A DNA stretch of 64,000 nucleotides. Origin: Mesostigma viride. Lineage: Eukaryota > Streptophyta > Mesostigmatophyceae > Mesostigmatales > Mesostigmataceae. Shown here in pieces: positions 20,261 to 31,500 of the stretch. The first letter of the stretch is position 1; each line of letters opens with the position of its first letter. The position numbers were made by a program, and so were the translations under genes. The stretch is from assembly GCA_009746045.1 (NCBI GenBank), contig RPFO01000164.1, positions 786,712-850,711 on the forward strand, read 5' to 3'. Under the pieces are notes generated by a model. That model had not been told where the DNA came from and did no database searches. It saw only the letters and a list, made by a program, of their open reading frames with translations.

Positions 20261-21584
20261 CACCGACTACAATACGCTTCCGCGGACACCTTTTTCAGCG
20301 GGGAAAGTGCCCCCGGGCTTCCGGGGCAAATTCAGCAAGCGCTGCGGAACTTAGATACTAAAATTTCGTTTTTGGTTCGTACCGTACAGCCAATCATTTT
20401 GCGCCCGGATCAAATTGTGATCTGGTCACTGAACACGAAAAATTTCAGCGGAACGTACGAAACACCAACGCAACTACAGAAAATTTTCAGTGACGAAACT
20501 GTAGTACCGTGTACCCAAGCAAAATGTAGTAGGACTTCGCTAAATTCACGTTCGGAATTTTTCCCCGCAAGATTCCCCCGCAAGATTCCCCCGTACGATC
20601 CCCCCCGCTAGGTTCAGGCTCCAGTCGATGCTCGCCAAATGGCGCAAAAAAAGAAACATATGTTAAAATCAACGGTGCGAATCCTCGTTACCGCTCGGGT
20701 AACATTCTCACTCATTTCGCGTCTCCTACGAACCGTATTGTAGTGCGTTAAGCTGCTGGGCAGCCTGCTCCCCAGCTGCGAGGTTGATGTGGACCATCGC
20801 ATCTCCCTCGCCTGGCACGCTTTACGCCAGTACCGGGCCCTGTGGCGCAAGCCCCTGGGCAAGATCGAGAAACAGGACCTGTTCAAGGTCCTCGTCCTTC
20901 CTGTTCTCACGTATGGAGCCGAGACGTGTCCAGACCCTCACTGCCGACCTGGCCCGCAAGCTGGACGGCGCGGTCACCAGCATGCTGCGATCCATTTACA
21001 GAGAAGGATATGCTGCCCATGTCCGCAATGAGGACCTGTACCAGGGCATGCCCTATATCACCAGCACCATTAAGCAACGACGCCTGCAGCTAGTAGGGCA
21101 CCTAGCTCGCACCAACCAGGTAGACACCTCACGTGGCCCCCCCGCAGGACTGCGACCAGCCCAGCCTGGCCGGCACCTCCTGACGTGGGCTGGGCCCAGT
21201 GATGTTAGACGCCGCAAGGCCCGCACCTTCAAAGAACAGATAGTAGAGGACATGGGGGGCCTATAAGGCCTCTCCGTGATTTGGAAGAAGATGATGGACA
21301 AGGCCAAGTGGGCCCAGGTCATAGAGGACAACGAGCCCCCCCCAGTGGGGAAGCGCCCGCGTGTGCAATCTCGTGGGAGGCACGCCAGATAGCCCCCCTA
21401 GGGCAGCGTGCGGCTGCCTAGATAGATGTTGTAGTTAGAATGTTGTTAGATAGATGTAGTATGTAGCCGGTGTAGATAGATTAGACCGGTAGGACTGTTT
21501 GCACCCATCCATCCATCCATCGGGGTTAATGCTCCGTGACTCCCCAACGGGAGCACGAGTCTAATTAATTAATTAATTAATTAA
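20261..21584 (+). mobile_element. LINE C: RT-bearing LINE, 5'-truncated, inside the LINE A 3' UTR
   Basis: The 10-bp duplication TTCTCGACAG lies at 20251-20260 and 21585-21594. The 3' half holds the C-terminal part of a LINE RT ORF, then a 3' UTR ending GTGACTCCCCAACGGGAGCA and a TTAA-repeat tail at 21561-21584. The terminal 40 bp match LINE B. The first 480 bp (20261-20740) show no coding match that I recognise. Confidence 0.85.
20755..21267 (+). pseudogene. LINE C reverse transcriptase, C-terminal (thumb/connection) fragment
   Basis: Starts L-L-G-S-L-L-P-S-C-E and continues with H-R-I-S-L-A-W-H-A-L-R, F-K-V-L-V-L-P-V-L-T-Y-G-A-E-T. After a +1 frameshift near 20930 it continues T-L-T-A-D-L-A-R-K-L-D-G, N-E-D-L-Y, Q-R-R-L-Q-L-V-G-H-L-A-R and a final R-R-K-A-R-T-F. 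This block order is standard for the region after the RT palm in many non-LTR elements. The catalytic palm is missing through 5' truncation. Confidence 0.82.
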
Positions 21585-21626
21585 TTCTCGACAGATCGAG
21601 AGCATCTCTCTGCATAGGCATAGCAT

Positions 21627-24238
21627 CAAAGAGACAACCAGCGCAGGCCAGAAATCGGGAGAATCCGGACCATGGTAGCTCGAGCGGCTGCCGTTATCTT
21701 TTCCGCGTTTTCGAGTCGTTCAGGATGATGAAGATGAATGGTGATGGAAATGTGTATCCTTGTGCATTGAAATTATGGCTGGCTTACGTGTGGAGCGACT
21801 AGATGACCTAGACGGTGGGGTCGGAAACAGCATGCTTGATCAGGGCGTGTGTTTCTAGCCTAACTGGCCGGGAGTGTCTAGTGGTGAGCACCATTGCTGC
21901 GATCGCTCTCCCACCATTTACGAGGAAATACCCGCAAATGGAAAACCACTGAAAAGGTCTAGCTAGTCAGTCATCACGTTAGCCATGCCATGATTCCAAA
22001 CGTCCAAGAACTGCACACGGTGCAAAGGCAAAAAGCCGGAGGACAGCACTTTCAAATGTGCGGCGGGAACCAAAAGCCCGCGGATGCCAGAAAACATCGT
22101 GTTGCGGCAGCGACGCGACGATGTGGACAACGAATCCAGTGCCAAGCTCGGAACGGCCGCAAAGGAGATCTGGCATCACAGGGTTCAGATGTGCGGAGAT
22201 ACTATGCGATCCAGCCGGTCCACGACCTGTTTGTAGAGCTTGTGCCAAGGGGCAGCACCGAACAGATGTGGGTGACGTTGCAAAAAACATCGGACTTGAC
22301 GGAGCATAATGGCTCGGTCATAGTCTTTGACCAATAAACGCTGCAAGAGTTCAACAAGAGTCGTGATGAAATCAACACGATAAGAACAAAGACGGGAAAA
22401 ACGATGTAACTGAGAAAGAACAACACCATATTTTGCTGTGTGGGAAAGGAGACTGTGAATATCGGGGTAACGAATAAAAGGAATTTGCTGGTATTTAGGA
22501 TCCTTGCGCTTATCATAGATAGCCGTACGCCAGCCCTTCTTGTTATGGGTAATGTTAAGATCGAGGTAATTGCAATGAGTATCCTCCGACGTGAGCTTTA
22601 ATGTGAGGGACGCTTGCGGGTAGATGCCAGGCAGACCAGCGGTGATATACAAATGGGTTGCGAAATCAGGGTTGTCGAAAGCGATGACATCATCAATGTA
22701 TCGACATGTATGGATAAAACGCCTGATGAGAACATCATCGTTTGAGGCAATGAGATTCTCCATGAATGCAAGCTCATAAGTGTATAGATAGAGGTTTGCA
22801 AGGAGCCCGGCACAGTTAGTGCCCATAGGGATGCCGATAGCTTGTTGGTATACATTGCCCGCAAAACAGATGAAGGTGTTATCAACAAGATAAGAGATCC
22901 AATGGACAAGGTCAGCCTTCGTGATAATATAATTATAACCATCCCGCACGATAGCACCTGCCGCGATCCCTGAGAGCCACGTTGCCGTGGGCTTGGTCTG
23001 AGAAACACGCACGTGCAGGTGGTTGCGCCCGTGAGGCCTACGTGCATACAGACGAGTAAGGAGGCTATCTAAACGAGCTTTCAAATCGTGCAAATCTAGT
23101 GTGGTATATAGAGTGGTGAAATCATAGGTGGCTATGGGCATAGGTATACGTTTCTCTGCTGCTGTCTTAGAACGGCTAAGGGCGGCAAGGCGTAGGCGTA
23201 CTTGGGCTGAGTCTATGACGATCCAACTACCAGCGCATTCATACCCGGCATTCGACAGCACCTCCACCCATAATGCATTGGCTTCGGGGAGAAGAGCATT
23301 CAAAGCATGGCAGATGAGTTTCGAGAGAGGCATCAGTGGGGCTGAATGCGACGCAGCAATGGTGCGCAAAGCAACAGGAGTTTTGTGCAGCTTAAGAGTG
23401 AGATACAGATATGGGAACGTAGTGGTGGTGGCGCGTCGCTGCCGCTTAAGGAATGCCCGAGCAAAAATGTTTTGGCTGTGCAGAAAAGCCCGATGAGCAG
23501 CGGTGATACTGGCGGTGGACTGTGCACGCTGAACATAGGTAGGGCTGGACGCCAACTCGTGTTGCAAAGTAGCAAGGTAGTGCTTCTTGCATATGAAAGC
23601 AAAGTTGTTGGCACTCTTGTCAACACACGTGATGATAAAGTCCTGCTTGAAGTGGTCAAGAAGTGCTTTATCTGTGGTGTTGAGCCAGGTGGTGCGGTGG
23701 ACCTGCTGGAGACGGTAATCAAGCCTGGTGAGACGTGCATTGCATTCGTGAATGACGGCGCGAAACCACGGTTCCATGGCAAGGGGAGCAAGCTGTAGGT
23801 CCGTGCTCATGGCATTGCAAAATTTGCGCAGTGATGTGGAGAGCAGTGCATTCACCTCTTTGGCACACGTGCGCTGGACCCACGGCCGAAACTTGGTGCC
23901 TTTGGCAAAAAGGTCTACAAGCGTGTGGCTCGGCAGGATGCTGAGGTCAGCGGTCATGACGTGCTGTGAGGTGGGATCAAGGTACTTGAAATACCGTTGT
24001 TGTTGGCAGGGGCAGGGCCCTGCCAAGATGGTGGCCAGCTCGGTGGGCGTTGTATCGCGGCTGACCTTCCCGTTGCTGAAAACCATTTGTCCCAAGGTGG
24101 GAGAGTAATGCCAGGCAGCAATGGGAGTGCCGAAAGTGTTGCGCACCACGAGCGGCATCGCAGCCTGCACTTGCGGCAAATGCAGAATGTGTGGCAAACA
24201 CAGCTCATCCATCGCAGCATGAATGAAAGGTGAGATTG
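21627..24238 (-). mobile_element. Penelope-like element (PLE), 2.6 kb, 5'-truncated
   Basis: Inserted in the LINE A 3' UTR: flanking sequence on both sides is family A, with a short AGCAT duplication at 21622-21626 and 24239-24243. On the minus strand it is an RT ORF (24236-22185) and a 3' UTR of about 560 bp ending GGTTGTCTCTTTG. The same 3' terminus marks the many short fragments elsewhere in the window. The ORF is open to the 5' border, so the copy has lost its N-terminus. Confidence 0.9.
22185..24236 (-). CDS. Penelope-like reverse transcriptase
   Basis: About 675 residues from the first ATG (24212), with the frame open to 24236. RT landmarks, approximate residues: 360 Y-D-F-T-T-L-Y-T-T-L (first catalytic Asp), 458 G-I-P-M-G-T-N-C-A-G-L-L-A-N-L-Y-L, 502 R-Y-I-D-D-V-I-A-F (catalytic pair), 546 Y-L-D-L. 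These are hallmark PLE-type, telomerase-related RT motifs. The protein ends about 90 residues after the last RT motif without the C-terminal GIY-YIG endonuclease of classical Penelope elements. Either the endonuclease was N-terminal, as described for PLEs of the green lineage, and has been lost, or the family lacks one. The frame is intact over its present length. Confidence 0.9.
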   Translation of the reverse strand: MSPFIHAAMDELCLPHILHLPQVQAAMPLVVRNTFGTPIAAWHYSPTLGQMVFSNGKVSRDTTPTELATILAGPCPCQQQRYFKYLDPTSQHVMTADLSILPSHTLVDLFAKGTKFRPWVQRTCAKEVNALLSTSLRKFCNAMSTDLQLAPLAMEPWFRAVIHECNARLTRLDYRLQQVHRTTWLNTTDKALLDHFKQDFIITCVDKSANNFAFICKKHYLATLQHELASSPTYVQRAQSTASITAAHRAFLHSQNIFARAFLKRQRRATTTTFPYLYLTLKLHKTPVALRTIAASHSAPLMPLSKLICHALNALLPEANALWVEVLSNAGYECAGSWIVIDSAQVRLRLAALSRSKTAAEKRIPMPIATYDFTTLYTTLDLHDLKARLDSLLTRLYARRPHGRNHLHVRVSQTKPTATWLSGIAAGAIVRDGYNYIITKADLVHWISYLVDNTFICFAGNVYQQAIGIPMGTNCAGLLANLYLYTYELAFMENLIASNDDVLIRRFIHTCRYIDDVIAFDNPDFATHLYITAGLPGIYPQASLTLKLTSEDTHCNYLDLNITHNKKGWRTAIYDKRKDPKYQQIPFIRYPDIHSLLSHTAKYGVVLSQLHRFSRLCSYRVDFITTLVELLQRLLVKDYDRAIMLRQVRCFLQRHPHLFGAAPWHKLYKQVVDRLDRIVSPHI

Positions 24239-24240
24239 AG

Positions 24241-24725
24241 CATGGCTAAATTCTTAATGCAACATCCATGGGGGTCCCATTATAGACATAGCGTGGCTAA
24301 ATGTTGAAGGCATCATCCATGATGGGGGCCATTATGGGCTCACATGCGCGGGGGCCACCACATGCTAGGCTAAGCCTTACTAATCTACACTACTGGTATA
24401 TATATTCCTAGTCTGAGGTGACAGGAGGGGGCTGCCAGGGCTTGTGGTCAACGTGGATGACCGCCCCCCTCCAGTATACCGGCTTCCCCCTTGCGCTCTG
24501 CCGGAGCTGAAGGTAGGTCGGCCATAGCTCGCGTCGCCGCTGTTGCTGGGCCAGGGTCAAGTCGTCGTCCAGCGTGAAGTGAGTCTCCGAGAGCTTCTTG
24601 CGGCATTTAAGGAACGCCAGCTTGTCCGCCATGTACTTAAAGGTGAGGAGCACGGGTGCCGGGCCAGCCTTCCCCCGCGCGCGGGGGAGCCGGGCGGACA
24701 GCCGACATGTCCAGCTCACCAGTGA
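24241..24725 (-). pseudogene. LINE A copy 2: ORF1 C-terminal part and 3' UTR segment
   Basis: The minus strand from 24725 encodes the family A ORF1 C-terminal domain: V-L-L-T-F-K-Y-M-A-D-K, L-D-D-D-L-T-L-A-Q-Q-Q-R-R-R-E-L-W-P-T-Y, Y-W-R-G-A-V-I-H-V-D-H-K-P-W. TAG is at 24408-24410, then 3' UTR. It is the direct continuation of 33639-34680 across the DNA transposon; a small change near 24690 alters the frame around the R-A-R-G motif. Confidence 0.85.
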
Positions 24726-24839
24726 CCCTACCAGCCATTTAGAATGTACTCCAGCACAAGTACATTTTGAGTTTTTCCAAGTTTCCTCTTTTTTGCTTGT
24801 TTCAAGTTCAGTTCTGCAAAAAAAGTGTCCCCATGGCCC

Positions 24840-24965
24840 CTGGATCTCATCTGGAGGTAGTTGAACTAGTATATGCTACAAAATACTACATTGTACTAGT
24901 TTGTACTACTTTGTACTACATTTTTACTATAATGTACTACATTGAACTACATTTGAACAAATTTT
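24840..24965. repeat. Left subterminal repeats of the 8.9-kb transposon (TGTACTA motif)
   Basis: TGTACTA/TACTACA-type words recur about every 10-15 bp just inside the left TIR, echoing AATGTACT in the TIR itself. Between about 24970 and 25680 I see no gene. Confidence 0.65.
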
Positions 24966-25687
24966 AAGGCTGCTATGCAGTTGTCTAGTGTTCCAGACCC
25001 TTGAAAAACAGGTTTTGCCGCCTCTTTCGGCTCCCCGACCCTGCTCGCGCCCAGATTCGCTACACGAAAACTGTCGCAGCCACCGGACTAATGAGGCAAT
25101 CCTGCCCCCCATTGCGCCTTGCGATCACATGTAATCAAGCAAGCATGTCATGCATACTGGTGTTGTCATAATTCATCTTGTAGCGATAAGCAAGTATTAA
25201 GTGAGACAGCTATATAATCAGGGACCATAGAAAGCGCCTCACAATCATGACACATGCACATGGCAAAATAGCAACTTCATTGTGGCAAAACTCTTGAAAC
25301 TCACCAAACATCACCAACCACAAATTATATTGTTGCCTTTTATTAAGAGAGTTTTGAACAAGGCAAGTTGCAACACCCGGTTTCCAACCATGATGGACTG
25401 TGGGCACACATATTCCATGCATGGCTATCTTGATGAAAGAGCCCGTGAGCTTTACTCTTAGTTTGCACATGCATAGTCCTAGTTGTCATGCCATTCTTGA
25501 TGCATGATACATGTATAATCAATGCCTGCGCGAAAACATGAGCCACAAAACATATGGTGTAAGACAATGTACAGCATCCTGCAAACATATCGCTCACCTG
25601 TGCTCCTTAATGAGCAGCACTTAACAAGACATCCCACCATGCCTCATAGACCTTGATAAGCATGGCATCGATAGCCAAGCTACTAAT

Positions 25688-28026
25688 CTAGCGCCGTTGC
25701 TTCTTCATGGAATACTCCACTGCTGGATAAGCGGGCTGCAAGTGCACCACGTTCTGCGCGAGAGATGTGACAGGCACCATCGTGATTGATTCAGAGTCGA
25801 AGTACTGCTGGTGACCTGCCGGTGGGGTTAGCACGAAAGCAGTGCCCTGCCCACTGTTACTGTATGTCGAGCGGCTTGTCACTGGAGGTGCATGCCGGTG
25901 GTATTCAACCTCAGGGTCCAATGCCGTGCGAAGTGTCACGGGAGCTGCCTGCCTGTGGTATCCGCCTCCTGCAGCAGTGTACACCACCCGCTGATCGTCC
26001 ACATATGTCACAGCCCTGGGCTGAGCCATGGCTGCATCATAGTGCAGCACCCTCTGGGGACTCGACCGTGTTGAATAATGATGCCCTTGCTGCTCCAGCC
26101 CGTGACTGGAGTCACTGGCTGGAGTACCAGGGACCACCAACGGAGTACGGTACTCGCGCTCCAGTCGCTCCACCCGCTCCCGCAGCTCCTTGACCTCCTT
26201 TCGCATGTCAGGGGTAGCGGGCGCCTCAACTTTTGGTGGTGACTGCTGCGCAGCAACAACCTCCTGCCCCTTTTTCTTCCTGCTCCCCACCGTTGCTGGT
26301 GCTGCAGCTGTGCCTTGAAGTGTGGCCAGCTTTGCATTTATAGCTGCGTGCTCCTGCTCCACCCTGGCCAGCCTCCCCTCAGCTAAGCCAAGCTTCTTGG
26401 CCAGAGCGGGCAGCGACTCGACAGCCTGGCTCCCCCGCTTTGGCTTGGTGCGACCGCCCCCGAGGATGCTTTTGATATCGGTTTGAGCCTCGGCCATTGC
26501 CTCCCTCAAGCCATCATACTCCTTCTTGACCTCATCCAGAGACGAGCGCAAGTCGGATAAGTCGGCATCACCAGCAGTCACCATGGGAATGGCAGCATCA
26601 GCAACCACAGGTGGAATGGCATGCTTAGATGCATTGGTGCAAGTGCGAACATGCTTCTCGCGCTTCACTGGTGCATGCTCCTGCTTGACCCTCCCCTTCT
26701 TCTCGGGTGGCGAGCCGTAAGACTTGTCTGACCTGTTGTCACCGCCATCCCCGCTGCTGTTGTGCGGTGTCATGTCGTCGTCCTGAGTCCCTTCAGCTGC
26801 CCTTGAAGATACGGCAGGGGGTGCACATAGCAGGGGCACCGAGGGGAGTGAGGCAGGAAGTGGTGTGCTTGGCGGCGGCGCTGGGAGTGTGGCAGGGGGT
26901 GTAGACGCTGGCACCTTGTAGCCGACAGCCTGGATGTTGGGCAAGGAGGTGCATACAGGACAAAACAACCCAAGGACATTTTACCATGTGTTTATTTATT
27001 TATTATAAAAAGAGCCCAATCTATCCACGGAAAAGGCACTTATATCAAAGAGGAAAGCATTCGTGCAAGACTTACACTCCAGCCTTTCTCTTGCGTGCAG
27101 GTAGTTTTTAATGCATTGATGGCAGAGTTTGGGTCATAGAATATTCCCGCGGCGGCTTCCACAGCTTGGGCCACCAGAGAAGTTTCTCGAATTGCCCCAT
27201 GGGCGCCCAGATCCACTGCCAGCAACCGCGGCTTACACCACATTGCCGGAAACTGCTTCCCCGGTGATGTGGACGGCAGCGAGTAAAACCCCTGCGAATC
27301 GCTCAAAAGGGGCATTACCAGGCAGAACCACTGCTCCTCTCTATCATTCTTACCCCCCGTACGGACCAGGCCAGCGATTAGGGCCGAGGAGAATGTCGCC
27401 ACGTCAAGCTCCATTGCAGAAGCCATGTCAGCGACAGCTGCCTGGCCATCAAACGTGACCAAGTCTCCGATTGCGAATGTGTCGTTCCCAGTTTCGCAGG
27501 CGACGAAGATGTCGGGATATCCCGGCTTTCCGGTTACCTGCCCCTTGCGCACGTCGAGATGAATCGCCTCGGAGAAGCTGGTATACTCTGTCAGCATAGT
27601 GGCATCCAGCAAGTACAGCTGATTCTCACCATTCTGTCGCCTCACGCCTGCAGGCGTCCCCCCACCGACGTCAATGACGTTGATGACGGCACCTTTGTTT
27701 GCCGTCATCTTCGATGCCACCGCATTCATAGCCATTCTACGCACCCCTAAGTGGCCACCATACTTTACTAGGCATTTGCTGAACACGGGGGCCGAGCTAA
27801 TAAGGCCACTCCCCGAGGCTGACCTAGCATCCTGCGCCATGCGCTCCAACCCAGCGACAGCCCCCCGGCACGGAACAAAACTCTTTCGAAGTCTGGAGTT
27901 GTCGCCCAACACCCCCCCTTCCACAGCGCTAGTTTCCTTAGCTTTTTCTTCGATCTTTACTTCCTCCAGGTTCTCTACCGCGGCAGGGCAGCCATTACCG
28001 ACTTCCTCCGCCATGGCAGACGACAT
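25688..28026 (-). CDS. Transposon gene L: spliced 730-aa coiled-coil protein of unknown function
   Basis: Exon 1 is 28026-27076 (317 codons), ending AGT|GTAAGT. Exon 2 is 26929-25688, after ...CATCCAG. Both borders are phase 0 and the 146-bp intron has canonical ends. Start: ATG at 28026 (M-S-S-A-M-A-E-E-V); upstream in-frame codons run into the palindrome. Exon 1 contains a compact region with Y-L-L-D-A-T-M-L-T-E-Y, I-F-V-A-C-E-T-G-N-D-T-F and F-Y-D-P-N-S-A-I-N-A-L that I do not recognise. Exon 2 has a Pro-rich linker, basic clusters (S-R-K-K-K-G-Q, K-P-K-R-G) that could be nuclear signals, and coiled coil (L-A-K-K-L-G-L-A-E-G-R-L-A-R-V-E; E-L-R-E-R-V-E-R-L-E-R-E). Possibly a DNA-binding accessory protein; that is inference from position only. 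Confidence 0.72.
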
Positions 28027-28102
28027 CGCCGTGATTGCTAACCCCGACTCACGATGAACAGGAACTTTCCCTCTGCCTCCAGGCTGTCTTCTGCGCAGCT
28101 TC

Positions 28103-28429
28103 CATGAAATGTACTTCGTGAAATGCATTTCGTGAAATGTACTAAGGAACGTGATTGGCCGGCGTTCGCTCGCCAAATCTCGCAAAATGTACTAAGGCAC
28201 GTGATTGGTCCCGCAAAATGTACTAAGGAACGTGATTGGCCGGCGAAGATTCTGTAGGGAATTTTAATTGTTGCAAACAGAATCTTCGCCGGCCAATCAC
28301 GTTCCTTAGTACATTTTGCGGGACCAATCACGTGCCTTAGTACATTTTGCGAGATTTGGCGAGCGAACGCCGGCCAATCACGTTCCTTAGTACATTTCAC
28401 GAAATGCATTTCACGAAGTACATTTCATG
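28103..28429. promoter_or_regulatory. Perfect palindrome (153-bp arms, 21-bp spacer) between divergent genes
   Basis: 28103-28255 is the exact reverse complement of 28277-28429; 28256-28276 is the spacer. Each arm has three ATTGG (inverted CCAAT) boxes in AACGTGATTGGCCGGCG or CACGTGATTGGTCCCGC, three copies of AATGTACTAAGG, and GTGAAATG repeats at the outer end. It begins about 75 bp upstream of the minus-strand ATG and ends about 105 bp before the plus-strand ATG. The placement and symmetric CCAAT boxes suggest a shared bidirectional promoter. Confidence 0.85.
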
Positions 28430-28532
28430 AAATGCCGAGGTAGCCATGTCTTCTTGCTTGCAAAATTGTGGCTGTTTGTGCGATTAGTGTCAAGGTCAGG
28501 TGTACGTTGAGCTATCCGGACTAGTGGCCGAC

Positions 28533-31500
28533 ATGGCGGTCGAAACGGAAGGTGTGCTATGGCTTTGCTGGGACATAATCGTGGCTCTCTGCTTCCTGGC
28601 TTTCGCTATCATGCTGATGGGACACCATGGGAAGCGCAAGTCCGCAGCTGAAATGCTAAGCGGCAGCACCCATGCCGGCAGCCTAGTGACCGACGAGACG
28701 GTCGACTGTAAGTGCGGCCACGAGTGCATGAAGCCCATTAAAACATCACATCTCCAGGCATTGCGGAGCGCCTGGTTTGCGCCCGGGCGGAAGCAAGAGG
28801 ACAGGAAGGCGGCGATAAAGCAGCAGCTGCACCAGGGGGGGTACGACGCCATAACGACCATGTCGTCATCTACTCGTCACAAGTTCGTTCATGACGCTGG
28901 TTTCCGGTTCGTTCTCGACGGGGGAGTCAAGGATAAGAACACAGGGTCTGTGACCCCTTTTCACTTTCAGGTTTGCGAGGCGGCATTCAGGCACTGCCTG
29001 AAAATTAGCAACCACGTTTGGCACTCGTCGGTCCACGAGGTGGCTGATGAGCGCCAAGCGCGAGCCGAGGGACAGCACGTCATAGATGTAAGCGGCCACC
29101 ATGGCAAGAAGCAGTCTCGCGGGGGCTGCAAGGAGAGGGGGCTGGAAGCACGGGCGCTTGCGGAGGAGTGGATTCGGCGGTGGTTGGAGCCCGCGGTGCA
29201 GAATGACCCGACAAACGGAACTACGTTCATTGAGGAGCCATGCAAGCAGACTCTTTTCGCCACTTATGTGAAGGAGAACGAGAAGGAAGCCAACTTTCCC
29301 TTCGTGTCTCTCACTCTGTTCCGGATCATCTTTGAGGAGGTTGTTGCAACCAGTTATGTCCGCGTGGAGAAGTTTCGCACGAAGATCATGGGCGTGTGCA
29401 ACATTTGCAGCAACATCAACAACAACATCAATGCTGCCCGTCACACTGACACTAAACGATGGGAGTATTGGAAGGAGGAACTCGCCAACCACGAAGAGCT
29501 TTTTCATGTAGAGAGGAAGGGGTTTCTTGTCAGGCGCTTTAATGGTAAGAACGGTCACTATCATTCCATGTCCATGGACGCTATCGCTCACATGAGGACT
29601 CACATTCCTGCGGCGGCTGAGGCGCCTAAGGACTTTCTTTCCAAGCGAGACCTGACCGTACCTTACACCCTGATTTGTACGATTGCACACGGGTTGAGGA
29701 CTTTTTTCTGGGTGGTCGCACCATGGGTGATCAACAAGGCTGTGGCTGGTAATTCGGGCAGGATAACTGTCACCATCCTTGTTCGTCACATCATTGAAAT
29801 CTGCGAGCAACAGTCGTGGAACAGTGCCACGGACCCTGAGATAAGGGCTTACGGGCTGCCCAGAATTTTGGTCATGCAGGTGGACGGTGGCGGCGACAAC
29901 ATGAACCGCGAGGTTCTGGGGTTCGCCGCCGTCCTCATCATGAGAGGACTGTTTGACCGTGTCCGCTTCTGCAGGCTACCCGTTGGTCACACTCATATTG
30001 ATTGTGATCAACGGTTCGGTTGGTTCGTCAGGTGGATGAATGGCTTAAAGAACAAGGTGACGGACAGGCCACCTGTGAAACTAATCACATTTGATGATGT
30101 GCTGGCGGGCCTTGGCATCGCATTTGAGCATTACTACGAGCAGGGCCCGACAAACTCGATGCGCCAACTCAACCCGAAGAAGCCCCAAGCTGCGGTAAGA
30201 CTTATATTAGTGTGGATGGCTCTTGATATCATGCTGGATTTCTAGTCTTCTCTATGTGCACACTTCATGTGCAGCCATATAGGTCATCCATGTGTGTTTT
30301 AACCATGTTGCATGTGCTACAGATATTATGAGCAGTATTTACTAAGTGTGCTGGAGTCGTTGTTGCATGCTTGTTGTTTTTCACATGTTCACGTCTGCAT
30401 GAACGCATCGTTGATACTAATGATTATTCATATTGCATTATTCCTATTGCATGACTGTTCTATTGCTTGCAGATTGTGGACGCCGCACTGGATGTCACAA
30501 CGTGGCTGAATGGGTGCATCCACCGCGACTTTGGCCGGTGGGTGAAATCGATGGACGCATTTCCGAAGAAGCCAGCCGCGGGCGACACCCATGGCGCGGG
30601 CGCAGGTGCAGGCGGGGGCGGGGGCGGGGGAGAAGGCGCGGGTGCGGGCGCGGGCGCCACCCAAGGCGCGGGCGTAGGCGCGGGCGCGGGCGCCACCGCC
30701 AACTTGGATGATGAGCCAGCAACCGAAGCCGAGAGGGAGAGGCACCGCTCTTCGAAGGTGTTCGATCTCGAAGTGTTTCTAGGGCCGGATATGAACGTGT
30801 ATGTCCGCTGGCGCCTAGCCGCATCAGAAACGTTGGTAAATGCACCGGTGAACAAGTGGCAGCCCACAGGGCCTAACGGCGAGGCTTGTGACGGGGTCAC
30901 GCCCATTGGGTACACCCCGCAGGGAGATCCTGTCTATGGGTGCCTCCTCATGGAGCGTGGCAAGGCCCCCAAGGGAAGTCCCGGTCTAGCACCGCTTTTT
31001 GAATGGGACGAGGGCGGTGCCAGGAGACGTACCTGCGCTAGCCTTCACGGCCTCTTTCCCGACATCGTCTCCGCTGAGAAGCAGCAGTTGCTGGACAGAT
31101 GGTTTGAGCAGGTGCCAAAGTCCGTGGAGGATGTGCGTGCCAACAACGAGAATCTGTTCGACATCATGGAGCAAAAGCTCAAAGAGCAGCGTGAACTGCA
31201 AGCGAACAAGGCGGTACCCTTGCCGCTGCGATCTGCAGGCGACCAGTCGGTTGCGCGGGCAACACGGGCACTGAGGCTGCCCGTAAACCAAGTCATCTCG
31301 CACGTCGCTTGCCCTGCCCGCGAGATTCAAGCGCAGATCAACCGCGCATGTGCGCCCGCTGCGCGAGGGAGCACATCAACGGCAACGCCCGCTTTGCGCA
31401 CACTGATTTCTGGCAGGCACACCTTCAAGGTGAATGGAAGCCTCATACGACGCGGCGACCTACTCGTTGTTAAGCGGCCAGCCGTCACCTGCGGGCAGGG

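Noticed and set aside
21627..22185. Possible hammerhead ribozyme in the PLE 3' UTR (CTGAACGA ... CGAAAAC on the minus strand)
   Set aside because: The core has an extra base compared with CUGANGA, and the GAAA block changes to GAAC in the copy at 17102-17334, so the required core is not conserved.
28438..28532. An earlier ATG (28446) for transposon gene R
   Set aside because: In frame but followed by TAG after 13 codons; the ATG at 28533 is the first that stays open.
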